DNA of 18,504 nt, taken from NCBI GenBank assembly GCA_964486685.1, contig CAZAOE010000020.1, forward strand, positions 1 to 18,504, in the 5' to 3' direction. The position numbers and the translations under genes were made by a program. The notes beneath the pieces are model-generated. The model did no database searches. It was given only the letters and a program-made list of their open reading frames with translations, and was not told where the DNA came from. The stretch comes from JAIOTH01 sp964486685 (GTDB taxonomy: Bacteria > Patescibacteriota > Patescibacteriia > UBA1558 > S5-K13). Below are positions 6,932-14,386 of this stretch, piece by piece (position 1 is the first letter of the stretch; each line of letters starts with the position of its first letter).

Positions 6932-8434
6932 ATGTTTAAATTCAAAGAAAAATCAGCTTCAATGCTTTTTTTGGCTTTAGTTGCTACGGGATTCTTTTTT
7001 TTAATGTTGGTTGGAGTTTTAGGATTAGGATTAACTCAGTATAAATATAATTTAATAAAGGTAGCCAAAAATCAGGCCCTACATGTAGCTGAAGCTGGAG
7101 TTAATTATTATCGTTGGGTTTTATATCATGATAACGAAGAATATTGTAATGACCAAGAATGTATAGCCGGTCCAGAGTACGGTCCTTATGGTCCCTATGT
7201 TTATACAGATTCTTCAGGGGAAAATATCCAAGGATATTATGAATTATATATTACTCCTCCGCCTTTAGATGGTTCTACCTTAGTAACTATTCGTTCAGTT
7301 GGTTGGGTAGAAAAATACCCTAATATAAAAAGGACTATTGAAGTACAATGTGGAATTCCTTCTTGGTCAACATATTCAGTTTTAGCCAATGCCAATATGC
7401 GATTTGGCGAAGGCACAGAAGTTTGGGGCCCCTTACATTCTAATTCCGGTATTCGTTTTGATGGTTTGGCTCATAATGTTATTACTTCTTCGGTTTTGGA
7501 CTACGATGACCCCGACCATGAAGGTGGAAATGAATTTGGAGTGCATACTCATATTGTTCCTGTTGATCCTCTGCCAGATGGAAATAATCCACCAGAAAAT
7601 GTTCCAGAACGAGAGGATGTTTTTGAGGCCGGGCGCTCATTCCCAGTATCCACAATCAGTTTTGATTTATTGGATAATTATATTAATGAAATGGAAGAAG
7701 AAGCTGATGAGAATGGTTTAAGTATTCGTAAATCAAATCAAGAAGGTTATCATATTATTTTTAATCCAGATAATACTTTAGATATTTATGAAGTAGAGGA
7801 AGTTAGTTCACCCTGTTCAATTTGTTTAGAATGGGGTTGTACCAGATGGTGGCACGGCTGGCTCTGTACTCGTTGGGGCTGTACAGATTATCAACATACG
7901 GAAACAGAGGGAATTATTGATGAATCAGAATATATGGCAGATGTAGATATCCCAGATAATGGAATAGTTTTTGTTAAAGATAAGGTTTGGGTAGAGGGTA
8001 ATATAGATGGTAGTCGGGTGACAATTTTAGCCTTTGAGGATCCAATTGCTGGTAATTCTACAGACATAATTGTTAATAATGATTTAATTTATACTAATTA
8101 TGATGGTACAGACGGTATTGGTTTAATTGCTCAAAGAAATATTACCGTAGGACTTTATAGTGAAGATAATTTACAAATTGACGCTGCTTTAATAGCGAAA
8201 GGAGGTCGGATTGGTCGAAATTATTTTGATGCATCTTGCGGTTCAGAGTATATCAGAGATACAATTGAAATCAATGGTTCTTTGGCTACTAAGGAAAGAT
8301 ATGGTTTTGCCTATACAGATGGCACTGGTTATCAAATTAGAAATTTAAATTATGATGGTAATTTAACTTTTATCCCCCCACCCCATTTTCCTAGCACTGG
8401 TGAGTACACCTTTATATCTTGGGAGGAAAAATAA
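6932..8434 (+). CDS. PilX-like pilus assembly protein with Cys/Trp-rich insert
   Basis: The 500-residue product begins with a short basic segment and a long hydrophobic helix (about residues 9-34). The segment NQALHVAEAGVNYYRW follows, characteristic of PilX N-terminal regions in type IV pilus clusters. No classical GFTLxE cleavage motif is present, as is usual for PilX-like proteins. The C-terminal half (about 330-440) is a beta-rich stretch resembling the DUF4900-like parallel beta regions of some surface proteins. A compact insert at residues 295-322 holds five Cys (295, 298, 303, 312, 317) and several Trp, with WGCTRW and WGCTDY as near-repeats. It closes the first pilus unit, 66 nt after the J-type prepilin. 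The likely role is a minor component of the pilus initiation or tip complex. The family call rests on the N-terminus and context; the rest is unfamiliar. Confidence 0.75.
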   Translation: MFKFKEKSASMLFLALVATGFFFLMLVGVLGLGLTQYKYNLIKVAKNQALHVAEAGVNYYRWVLYHDNEEYCNDQECIAGPEYGPYGPYVYTDSSGENIQGYYELYITPPPLDGSTLVTIRSVGWVEKYPNIKRTIEVQCGIPSWSTYSVLANANMRFGEGTEVWGPLHSNSGIRFDGLAHNVITSSVLDYDDPDHEGGNEFGVHTHIVPVDPLPDGNNPPENVPEREDVFEAGRSFPVSTISFDLLDNYINEMEEEADENGLSIRKSNQEGYHIIFNPDNTLDIYEVEEVSSPCSICLEWGCTRWWHGWLCTRWGCTDYQHTETEGIIDESEYMADVDIPDNGIVFVKDKVWVEGNIDGSRVTILAFEDPIAGNSTDIIVNNDLIYTNYDGTDGIGLIAQRNITVGLYSEDNLQIDAALIAKGGRIGRNYFDASCGSEYIRDTIEINGSLATKERYGFAYTDGTGYQIRNLNYDGNLTFIPPPHFPSTGEYTFISWEEK

Positions 8435-8441
8435 ATAAAAC

Positions 8442-8470
8442 TTATGTCATAGTTTAAAAAATGCTATAAT
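8442..8470 (+). promoter_or_regulatory. Promoter of the pilM unit
   Basis: A perfect -10 TATAAT (8465-8470) with the extended TG at 8462-8463 lies 17 nt after a weak -35 (TTATGT, 8442-8447). Transcription would start near 8477, 20 nt before the pilM ATG. It suggests that pilM-pilN-pilO can be transcribed apart from the pilB unit. Confidence 0.65.
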
Positions 8471-8496
8471 TTAAGAGTAATTTATAGTTATTTAAT

Positions 8497-9660
8497 ATGT
8501 TTAACAAAAAAATAGATTATCCAATAGGATTAGATATATCAGATTTGTCTTTAAAATTTGTCCAATTGCAAAAAAGGGGCGGGGCTTTATTTTTTCAATC
8601 ATTTGGGAAAATACCTTTAGAAAAAGGATGGATAGAAAATGGCAGTATTAAAGAAAAGGAAAAAGTTCAAAAAGCCATTAAAAAATTATTAGATAAGCCA
8701 TTATTTGGCAAAGTAAGCTCCGATCAGATTATTACTTGCTTGCCTGAGCCCTGTACTTTTATAAAATTAATTAAAATTGATGCCAATACAGAAGATTTTA
8801 AAAAGACCCTTTTAGCAGAATTAGAAAAACATATGCCTTTTTCTATAGATGAAATTTATTATGATTATGAAATAGTAAAAAGCACTAAAGATCAGGAGTG
8901 GATTATTTTTGGGGCCTCTCCTAAAACCTATGTTGATCAATATTTAGAATTATTTGTTGATAGTAATTTTACAGTAATGGGTATGGAAATAGAGTCAACA
9001 GCCCTAGCCCGCAGTTTATTATTAGAAGAATCTCCTAATTATAAGCAGAGCCCTAAAAAGAATTATGGGGTATTAGATATTGGCGCTAATCGGTCGAGCA
9101 TGTTTGTTTATTCTAAAAATACTATTTTATTTAATGTTAGTATTCCTATTTCTGGAAACGATGTTTCAAATAAGATTGCTAGGTCATTAAAATTAGACAA
9201 AGAGCAGGGGGAATTGGCAAAAATAGTTTGTGGTTTAGATGATAAAAAATGTTCAACTGTGAAAAACAATCTTTTAGAGATGATAGATTTGTTAATTATA
9301 GAAATTAAAAAAGTGATAAATTTTTATAATAGTCATTTTTCGGAACATGGTCCTTTAGATAAAATTATATTATCAGGTGGAGGGGCTAATATAGACGGTC
9401 TGACAAATTTAATAAAAATAAAAATTGGGATAGATACAGAAATTGGAGATGTTTTTACCAATATAGCTAGACCAAAAAAGGTGTCTGTGAATTTGGGCAG
9501 ACCCAAAGATATTTTTATTAAAGATTTTATTGAAGTATATAAATATAGGTCCAAGGGGCAAGAAAAAATTAAAAAGAAAACAATTTCTATTGAGCAAGAT
9601 TCTAGTATTACCTATGCTACAGCCGTAGGATTAGCTTTAAAGAAAATTTTTGCAGATTAG
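8497..9660 (+). CDS. pilM: Type IV pilus assembly protein PilM (actin-like ATPase)
   Basis: PilM is a cytoplasmic FtsA/actin-like nucleotide-binding protein that binds the N-terminal tail of PilN and links the alignment complex to the motor. The 387-residue product has the expected motifs: phosphate-1 IGLDISDLSLKFVQL (residues 10-24), a SHS2-like region following, phosphate-2 LDIGANRSS (about 193-201) and the adenosine motif IILSGGGANIDGL (290-302). An insert of about 35 residues near 325-365 is rich in Lys and Arg and lies before the final helix (TYATAVGLALKKIF). The stop is TAG. pilN starts 3 nt after the stop. A good promoter precedes the gene. The assignment is firm. Confidence 0.93.
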   Translation: MFNKKIDYPIGLDISDLSLKFVQLQKRGGALFFQSFGKIPLEKGWIENGSIKEKEKVQKAIKKLLDKPLFGKVSSDQIITCLPEPCTFIKLIKIDANTEDFKKTLLAELEKHMPFSIDEIYYDYEIVKSTKDQEWIIFGASPKTYVDQYLELFVDSNFTVMGMEIESTALARSLLLEESPNYKQSPKKNYGVLDIGANRSSMFVYSKNTILFNVSIPISGNDVSNKIARSLKLDKEQGELAKIVCGLDDKKCSTVKNNLLEMIDLLIIEIKKVINFYNSHFSEHGPLDKIILSGGGANIDGLTNLIKIKIGIDTEIGDVFTNIARPKKVSVNLGRPKDIFIKDFIEVYKYRSKGQEKIKKKTISIEQDSSITYATAVGLALKKIFAD

Positions 9661-9663
9661 CTT

Positions 9664-10200
9664 ATGTTAAATTTAAATATTTTACCAGAAAAGTACAAAA
9701 AAGAAATTAAATTATTATCTTATTATAAACATATTAAGAATATTTTTCTTTTATTAGTATTTTTTGTTTTGCTAATCGGCATTTTGTTTTCCATGAGTTA
9801 TTTAATTTTAATTAATTATATGGAAGAGAGTAAAATAGGCTCTTTTTTAGCAAAAGAGACCTATCAAGGAGTGGATGATGAAATCAAAAGCATAGAAGAA
9901 AAAATGGATTATATTTTAAATATTCAAGAAAAGGCCATTAATTGGTCAAAATTATTAGAAGACATAATGTTAAAAACAGGAAATAATATTAGTTTTTCTA
10001 AAATTATGATTAGTCGAGATAATTATCGGTTAGATTTAATGGGCTATGCCCAAACTAGAGACGACCTTTTAGAATTGAAAAAATCTTTTGAAGAATCGTC
10101 TAGTTATTTGACCATTGATTTTCCAATTCGTAATATTTTAGAAAAAGATAATATAAGCTTTGAAATGAGAATAACCGTTGACCCCTATGACTTTAAGTAA
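9664..10200 (+). CDS. pilN: Type IV pilus assembly protein PilN
   Basis: PilN is a bitopic inner-membrane protein pairing with PilO and holding PilM through its cytoplasmic N-terminus. The 178-residue product starts with LNLNILPEKYK, the PilM-binding type motif (usually INLLP). One transmembrane helix follows at about residues 28-50, then a short coiled region and a small alpha/beta domain ending in the strand FEMRITVDP. Length is normal for the family. It lies between pilM and pilO and overlaps the start of pilO by 14 nt, so translation is probably coupled. Confidence 0.9.
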   Translation: MLNLNILPEKYKKEIKLLSYYKHIKNIFLLLVFFVLLIGILFSMSYLILINYMEESKIGSFLAKETYQGVDDEIKSIEEKMDYILNIQEKAINWSKLLEDIMLKTGNNISFSKIMISRDNYRLDLMGYAQTRDDLLELKKSFEESSSYLTIDFPIRNILEKDNISFEMRITVDPYDFK

Positions 10201-10777
10201 AATAAAAAATTTAAAGACCAAAAGTAGAATGTTAATTTTGCTCATTTTTAGTTTATCAACAATTTTAATGGTTGTTTGTTTTGTTATTATTCCCAAAGCA
10301 AAATATATTGAGGGTACTTGTCAGCAAATAACGGAGAGAAGAAAGTTTTTAGAGGAGCGCTATTTAAAACTCAAAAATATCAGAGAAAATAAAAAAGACA
10401 TAGATTCAATAAAAAAAGATTTAGGAAAATTAGATGAAGTTTTTGTTAAGCACAGTGAAGATTTAGAATTTATTCAGACCTTAGAAGCAGTAGCTAATAA
10501 AAATAATGTAGAGCAACTCATCGTTCTAGAAGATATTAATAAAAATCTAGAAGGAGAAGAATATGAAGAAATTATTTTGGAAATCAATTTAGAATCAAGT
10601 TTTTTAAATGTTATGAAATATTTAATAGATTTAGAAACTTTAAAATATTATGTAAATGTTGAGTCCTTAAGTATAAGTAGTTTAAAGGGCTCGTTAGTTG
10701 ATAGTTCGGACAATGAAAACATTTCAGCTTCTAGTAGGGTTAATTGTAAGATTACAGCATCTACATATTGGAAATAA
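10187..10777 (+). CDS. pilO: Type IV pilus assembly protein PilO
   Basis: PilO forms heterodimers with PilN in the inner-membrane alignment complex. From the ATG at 10187 the product is 196 residues: a short basic N-terminus, one transmembrane helix at about 15-36, a charged coiled-coil segment (about 41-95), and a small ferredoxin-like alpha/beta domain. The strand pattern YEEIILEINLESSFLNVMKYL is typical of PilO. I chose ATG 10187 over the in-frame TTG at 10178, which adds only MTP, because ATG is used by nearly all neighbours. The gene overlaps the end of pilN by 14 nt. Sequence conservation in PilO is low, so the call leans on position and topology as well. Confidence 0.85.
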   Translation: MTLSKIKNLKTKSRMLILLIFSLSTILMVVCFVIIPKAKYIEGTCQQITERRKFLEERYLKLKNIRENKKDIDSIKKDLGKLDEVFVKHSEDLEFIQTLEAVANKNNVEQLIVLEDINKNLEGEEYEEIILEINLESSFLNVMKYLIDLETLKYYVNVESLSISSLKGSLVDSSDNENISASSRVNCKITASTYWK

Positions 10778-10781
10778 ATTT

Positions 10782-11063
10782 ATGCCAAAGATTAATATTA
10801 AAATTAAGTTCAAAAAAATAATACTATTTTTATATATTATAATTATTGTTATTGCTTTGAGTATTTTTAGTTGTCTTTTTTCCTTTTTAAATAAAAATTT
10901 ATACAAAGTAGTTTTTTCTAAGGAAGAGCTTAAAATAGAAAAGGAGGTAATTGAATCTTGGGTAATTGGTGTGGATATTGATAAGTTTAAAATAATTATT
11001 GATAATATTCAGAAAAAAACAGTATCTCGAGATTTAGAAAATTTTAAAAATATATTTAGGTAA
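10782..11063 (+). CDS. Hypothetical single-helix membrane protein after pilO (93 aa)
   Basis: Starting at ATG 10782, 4 nt after the pilO stop, this 93-residue protein has a basic N-terminus, one hydrophobic helix (about residues 12-36) and a charged exterior region of about 55 residues. In complete type IVa pilus loci this place belongs to pilP, a lipoprotein. Here there is no lipobox (no L-x-x-C at a signal-peptide end; the only Cys, residue 31, is inside the helix), so I do not call it PilP. The open frame extends upstream into pilO as far as 10698, but those codons encode no pilus-like sequence and overlap a real gene. The role is unknown; position suggests a pilus accessory membrane protein. 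Confidence 0.7.
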   Translation: MPKINIKIKFKKIILFLYIIIIVIALSIFSCLFSFLNKNLYKVVFSKEELKIEKEVIESWVIGVDIDKFKIIIDNIQKKTVSRDLENFKNIFR

Positions 11064-11064
11064 A

Positions 11065-11289
11065 GTGTTTATTATTAAATTCAAAAAACATAAATCAGAT
11101 AAATTTAAGGAAGTTTTTATAGGACAAAAGACTTTTTTTACCGTAGGTGGATTTTTGGTGGGAAGTATTTTGATCGGCAGATCTTTATGGGAGTATGGCA
11201 GGAATTATATTGGAGTTCCAGCTACTATTTTATTAGGAATTGTGATTTTTATTGTTAGCGGTGTTATTTTAAGAAAATTTAATAAATAA
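11065..11289 (+). CDS. Hypothetical two-helix membrane protein (74 aa)
   Basis: This 74-residue protein starts at GTG 11065, 1 nt after the preceding stop; no nearby in-frame ATG exists. It has a basic N-terminal third and two hydrophobic helices at about residues 24-42 and 50-68, with a Trp/Tyr-containing link (LWEYGRNYIGVP). It is the last gene of the pilM unit and may be translationally coupled to the gene before it. I do not recognise a family. The GTG start is less certain than the frame itself. Confidence 0.6.
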   Translation: MFIIKFKKHKSDKFKEVFIGQKTFFTVGGFLVGSILIGRSLWEYGRNYIGVPATILLGIVIFIVSGVILRKFNK

Positions 11290-11304
11290 GTTTTAAAAAT
11301 AATT

Positions 11305-11310
11305 TATAAT
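11305..11310 (+). promoter_or_regulatory. Candidate -10 element before the 236-aa gene
   Basis: A perfect TATAAT lies 13 nt before the ATG at 11324. Transcription would begin at about 11317, giving a very short leader. No convincing -35 is present, so this is only a candidate. Confidence 0.35.
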
Positions 11311-11323
11311 AAAATATAAACAT

Positions 11324-12034
11324 ATGCTTCAACAAAGACAAGGAAATTCTAACAGAAATATACCTAATAGGAATAATTATAGTAAAAACGATAAGATTGG
11401 CGTCTTTGGTAAGTTGGGTATAGGAAAGATAGGTCAAGGGCGTCGATTAAGGACATCTAAGACAGATTCTCCTTTTGGAACAGGGAAAAGTCTTGTGAAT
11501 AAGTTACTCAGAGCAAAATTAAGACGTGGCAAGATGCAGCTTAAAAATCTTTCTGAAAAAAACATAGGACAAATTGATGACCTGATAAGTGAGAGATTAA
11601 AGAAACATACTTCAAGCAACACAGCATATTTAACTAGAAAAGAAGCTAGAAATATCAAAATAAAAGCTTGGAAAATGTATAAGAATACCCCCGGTTTTTC
11701 TAAAGAGGATTTTAAAGATTTAAAAAGAGTAGTAAAAGCCATACGGGCAGGTGGTGATAGAGCTAAACAGGCTTCACATATTTTACGCATAAGTGGAGTT
11801 AGTAGTGATAATACAGGAGTAAGTAGTAATATTACGAAGAGTGATTTTAAACTATCTAATCTTCAAAATATTACTACAAGTCCAGTTTCTTCATTCAATA
11901 CTGATCAATCTAAAAATGAAGATTTGGCAAGTAGTGATAGAGATAGGTCTTTGTCTAAAGATATTGAGGAAGGGAAGGACAGTAAAAAGGATGCAGATGA
12001 TGTAGATAATGAAGTAAAAGATTTACCTATTTAA
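11324..12034 (+). CDS. Hypothetical basic protein with acidic disordered tail (236 aa)
   Basis: The product has three parts. Residues 1-75 are Gly, Arg, Lys and Asn-rich and probably flexible. Residues about 76-160 are a predicted helical, strongly basic segment (SEKNIGQIDDLISERLKK through FSKEDFKDLKRVVKAIR). Residues 165-236 are Ser/Asp/Lys-rich, becoming acidic, and probably disordered. There is no signal peptide, membrane helix or cysteine. The mixed charge pattern could suit a nucleic-acid or surface-binding protein, but this is a guess. It follows the pilM unit by 34 nt with a possible -10 of its own and precedes the hydrolase gene by 21 nt. I recognise no family. Confidence 0.65.
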   Translation: MLQQRQGNSNRNIPNRNNYSKNDKIGVFGKLGIGKIGQGRRLRTSKTDSPFGTGKSLVNKLLRAKLRRGKMQLKNLSEKNIGQIDDLISERLKKHTSSNTAYLTRKEARNIKIKAWKMYKNTPGFSKEDFKDLKRVVKAIRAGGDRAKQASHILRISGVSSDNTGVSSNITKSDFKLSNLQNITTSPVSSFNTDQSKNEDLASSDRDRSLSKDIEEGKDSKKDADDVDNEVKDLPI

Positions 12035-12055
12035 TTAATTGAATATAAAAAATTT

Positions 12056-12694
12056 ATGAAAATAACCTGGTACGGACAATCATGTTTTAAGTTTAAATGT
12101 AATAATTTAGATATTGTTATAGATCCTTATGACAATAGCTTGGGTTTAAAGATGCCAAAATTAAAAGCAGATGTAGTTTTAATAAGCCACGATCATTTTG
12201 ACCACAATAATATTAAGGCCATATCTGGAAGCCCCTTTAAAATAGACGGTCCAGGAGAATATGAATTAAAAAATGTTTTTATATATGGTAAAAGCGCTTT
12301 TCATGATGATAAACAGGGTCAAGAGAGGGGTTCAGTTACGATGTATGTTATTGAAGAAGAAAAACTGAAAATAGCTCATTTAAGTGATTTGGGTCAGAAG
12401 AAATTAACAGAAGAGCAATTAGATTTTCTAGATAACGTAGATGTTCTTTTGTTACCTGTGGGCGGAAATTATACTATTGGGGCATCTGAAGCCGGAGATT
12501 TAATTAACGAAATAGAACCACGCATAGTTATCCCTATGCATTATAAAATACCAGGAATAAAAGTAGCTTTAGAGGGTGTAGAAAAATTTGTTAAAGAATT
12601 AGGACTTAATCCGCAAACAGAAGATGAATTAAAAATTATTCATAGTGATTTACCTAGCAATGAATTAAAATTAGTTATTTTAAATAAACAATAA
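12056..12694 (+). CDS. UlaG-like metallo-beta-lactamase-fold metal-dependent hydrolase
   Basis: The 212-residue protein starts MKITWYGQSCFKFK and contains the zinc/manganese-binding motif HDHFDH at residues 45-50, the GPGEYEL segment, an HLSD segment supplying a further ligand, and IPMHYK near the C-terminus. This pattern is the UlaG-like branch of the metallo-beta-lactamase superfamily, sometimes annotated as UPF0173-like hydrolases, and is common in Patescibacteria. The family cleaves phosphoester or lactone bonds, but the substrate here cannot be read from sequence. It has no signal peptide, so it is cytoplasmic. The next gene begins 1 nt after its stop. All metal-binding motifs are intact. 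Confidence 0.9.
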   Translation: MKITWYGQSCFKFKCNNLDIVIDPYDNSLGLKMPKLKADVVLISHDHFDHNNIKAISGSPFKIDGPGEYELKNVFIYGKSAFHDDKQGQERGSVTMYVIEEEKLKIAHLSDLGQKKLTEEQLDFLDNVDVLLLPVGGNYTIGASEAGDLINEIEPRIVIPMHYKIPGIKVALEGVEKFVKELGLNPQTEDELKIIHSDLPSNELKLVILNKQ

Positions 12695-12695
12695 T

Positions 12696-13355
12696 ATGCG
12701 TTCCAAGCTTTATTTAAAATTTTTAGTTATTATTTTGGTAATTTTAATTTTAATTATCTGGGGCTATTTAAATAGAGACATGTTTACTGATTTTACTTGG
12801 GGCGAGGACTTGACGGAATTAAAGGATAAAATAGGCGATGATGTTGATGAGCTGGGAGAAACTGGATTAATAGACAGGATTAAAGGTATTATTAAATCTA
12901 AGAAAGAAGAGCCAGTTAATGTGGATGAAGAAGTTATTGAGAAAATTTTGGACAAATTTCCAGCCGAACAAAATTTTATAGAATATGATTATCAGCCCTG
13001 GCAGATAAAATTTAATTATGATCTGGCAATGAACAAAGAAATTAAGGATAATCAGATTTTTTTAACTGCTCAAGATAATCCAGAGATAAGTGTAATTATT
13101 CAAAGAGAGGCCTTGGGGGCGGAAGAGTTTAATGATTGGCTGAATGATAATTTTGATTTACAACAATTAGACAAAGTTACCAAAAACGATTTAATTTATT
13201 GGTTAAATGATTTAAGCACAGAGGAATTAAATGAAAAGAATTATTATTTAAATTCAGAAAATTATATTTATAGTTTTTTAATAAAATATCCTCAGGATCA
13301 AGCAGATTTATATGGCCAGAAGATTGATATTATTGAATCTTTTAATATATATTAA
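12696..13355 (+). CDS. Hypothetical N-terminally anchored extracytoplasmic protein (219 aa)
   Basis: A basic start (MRSKLYLKF) and a single hydrophobic helix at about residues 8-24 anchor this protein. A charged linker (about 30-80) follows, then an alpha/beta domain of about 120 residues ending FLIKYPQDQADLYGQKIDII. The late aromatic and Tyr-Pro pattern faintly recalls PsbP-like small domains found in Patescibacteria membrane proteins, but this is weak. There is no lipobox. The start lies 1 nt after the hydrolase stop, so the two are co-transcribed and probably coupled. The function is unknown. Confidence 0.7.
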   Translation: MRSKLYLKFLVIILVILILIIWGYLNRDMFTDFTWGEDLTELKDKIGDDVDELGETGLIDRIKGIIKSKKEEPVNVDEEVIEKILDKFPAEQNFIEYDYQPWQIKFNYDLAMNKEIKDNQIFLTAQDNPEISVIIQREALGAEEFNDWLNDNFDLQQLDKVTKNDLIYWLNDLSTEELNEKNYYLNSENYIYSFLIKYPQDQADLYGQKIDIIESFNIY

Positions 13356-13372
13356 TTTATTTTTTAAAAAAT

Positions 13373-13690
13373 ATGTTAGAACAACAACCACCATTAAACA
13401 AAAACAAAAATAAGGGCGTAGATGATATTTTTTCTGAGCCAGAAAATAAAACAGAAGTTCAAGGCGCTCCTATTGGTAAAGAAAAGATTGATATTTCAGA
13501 ATCTTCTTTGGGCCAAGAAATAAATCCCAAGCCAGTCAATACAGAGCCAATAAAAAAAGCTAAAATTCAGGCCCATAATGTGGAAGAAAAGCAAAAGCCA
13601 GATTTGAATTTTGGAAAAATCTTATTTTATTTTTTACTGGCTTTAATTATTCTAATAGGAGTATTTGCGATTTGGGTTTTAGTTTTTTAA
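13373..13690 (+). CDS. Hypothetical tail-anchored protein (105 aa)
   Basis: Residues 1-75 are polar, rich in Lys, Glu, Pro and Asn and probably disordered (a Gln-Pro/Asn-Lys start, then acidic and basic patches). Residues about 79-103 form one hydrophobic helix reaching the C-terminus (FYFLLALIILIGVFAIWVLVF). This layout suggests a tail-anchored or C-terminally anchored inner-membrane protein. It starts 17 nt after the preceding stop and is the last gene of this run. No family is recognised. Confidence 0.65.
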   Translation: MLEQQPPLNKNKNKGVDDIFSEPENKTEVQGAPIGKEKIDISESSLGQEINPKPVNTEPIKKAKIQAHNVEEKQKPDLNFGKILFYFLLALIILIGVFAIWVLVF

Positions 13691-13703
13691 AAAAATTAAA
13701 AAT

Positions 13704-13731
13704 TTGACAGCTATTATTATTAAGTTATAAT
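13704..13731 (+). promoter_or_regulatory. Consensus promoter TTGACA-16-TATAAT (upstream of structured RNA)
   Basis: Both hexamers are perfect: TTGACA at 13704-13709 and TATAAT at 13726-13731, 16 nt apart. Transcription would start near 13738, inside the first arm of a 16-bp hairpin. No protein gene follows directly; the next ATG with a gene is 249 nt away, behind a terminator and another promoter. Confidence 0.8.
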
Positions 13732-13737
13732 TAAGAT

Positions 13738-13877
13738 AATATTTTTCTATTTATTAGAAATTCTATCTAAACCATAGGATTGAATAGAAAAATATTATTC
13801 TTTTCTTCCCTCGCCTATCCGTTTAAGTAGTTAATAAAAATTAACTTTTTAGATAGGTATGCGGGGGAAGATTTTTT
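13738..13877 (+). ncRNA. Putative structured small RNA (about 140 nt)
   Basis: A consensus promoter (13704-13731) and a terminator-like T6 tract (13872-13877) bound this non-coding stretch. Hairpin 1 pairs 13736-13751 with 13783-13798, 16 perfect base pairs. Hairpin 2 pairs CTTCCCTCGC (13805-13814) with GCGGGGGAAG (13861-13870), one pair being G-U. It continues with CTATC/GATAG (13815-13819 / 13852-13856) after a 4-nt bulge, and is capped by AGTTAA/TTAACT (13829-13846). I looked for tRNA, tmRNA, 4.5S RNA, RNase P and 6S hallmarks and found none. It could instead be a long leader of the gene at 13987, or a palindromic repeat that happens to follow a promoter. Confidence 0.45.
13804..13877 (+). 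terminator. Intrinsic terminator (hairpin 2 with T6)
   Basis: The G+C-rich lower stem at 13804-13814 / 13861-13871 is followed directly by six T residues (13872-13877). The stem is long and its loop contains its own small hairpin. It would end the putative small RNA and also any read-through from the genes upstream. Confidence 0.6.
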
Positions 13878-13904
13878 ATCCCCACATTTCTTGGTGTGGG
13901 GATA
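13877..13904. repeat. 10-bp perfect inverted repeat between terminator and promoter
   Basis: TATCCCCACA (13877-13886) pairs with TGTGGGGATA (13895-13904) around an 8-nt loop. It ends 4 nt before the -35 of the next promoter, where a repressor could act. It shares CCCCACAT and GGTGTGGG with the hairpin in the second prepilin leader (6202-6227), so it may instead be a dispersed palindromic repeat. Confidence 0.6.
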
Positions 13905-13908
13905 TAGG

Positions 13909-13935
13909 TTGACAAAAATTTTATATAAGTATAAT
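13909..13935 (+). promoter_or_regulatory. Promoter of the cysteine-rich 126-aa gene
   Basis: TTGACA (13909-13914) and TATAAT (13930-13935) are both perfect, spaced by 15 nt, slightly short of the optimum. Transcription would start near 13942, leaving a leader of about 45 nt that contains a strong ribosome binding site. Confidence 0.7.
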
Positions 13936-13975
13936 ATAAAATATTTTTAATGAAAAGAATAAAAAAATAAAAGGT

Positions 13976-13981
13976 AGGAGG
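13976..13981 (+). promoter_or_regulatory. Strong Shine-Dalgarno sequence AGGAGG
   Basis: AGGAGG lies 5 nt before the ATG at 13987 and fixes that start. It is notable because most other genes in the window have A/T-rich leaders with no such motif. Confidence 0.85.
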
Positions 13982-13986
13982 ATAAC

Positions 13987-14367
13987 ATGCCAGAAACCAA
14001 ACTTAATTATTATGCTTGTGATCTTTATCATTTTGAAGTTCTTACAAGGGTTAGTAAAACAGATGCCGAAGAATGTTGTGATGTGTTTTTTAAAGCGGAT
14101 TGCATAAAAACAATTCGTGAAAATTGTGAAAATATCCCTGGTGAGTGTGCTGGAATTACTTTTGTAGATGATGTTGAAATCGGTAAGAAGTATAAGTTCA
14201 AAGCAGGAGACCCTTTTCTTTTTACTGGTTTAGTGAAAAGAGGAGTGTTGATTAACGAAATGAAACATCTGGAGATAGAAATTATTGCTGATAAGCTGTA
14301 TTTCTATATCCTTATTGATGATAATAATAGGATGGATTGTTTCGAAATCGTTGAGGAAGTTGAATAA
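13987..14367 (+). CDS. Hypothetical cysteine-rich cytoplasmic protein (126 aa)
   Basis: This 126-residue protein has seven Cys (11, 30, 31, 39, 47, 54, 118), six of them in the N-terminal 54 residues, and an alternating beta-strand pattern in the C-terminal half (about 62-124). There is no signal peptide or membrane helix, so it is probably cytoplasmic. The Cys cluster could bind metal, but the spacing fits no motif I know. It is expressed alone: perfect promoter hexamers, AGGAGG 5 nt before the ATG, and a terminator 20 nt after the stop. This compact design differs from the surrounding genes and may point to acquired DNA or to a highly expressed protein. I recognise no family and assign no function. 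Confidence 0.75.
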   Translation: MPETKLNYYACDLYHFEVLTRVSKTDAEECCDVFFKADCIKTIRENCENIPGECAGITFVDDVEIGKKYKFKAGDPFLFTGLVKRGVLINEMKHLEIEIIADKLYFYILIDDNNRMDCFEIVEEVE

Positions 14368-14386
14368 ATTTTTTGAGAATCAAATT

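Noticed and set aside
7389..7721. A 110-codon plus-strand frame within the PilX-like gene
   Set aside because: It overlaps a well-supported gene in another frame and shows no plausible domain or start signal.
11434..11790. A 118-codon minus-strand frame opposite the 236-aa gene
   Set aside because: The plus-strand frame is longer, ends near the next gene in operon fashion and has a -10 element before it; the antisense frame has none. As the plus-strand protein is of unknown family, this rejection is less certain than the others.
13738..13877. Possible 6S RNA or known riboswitch
   Set aside because: The fold is two successive hairpins, not one long rod with a central bubble, and no known aptamer core was recognised.
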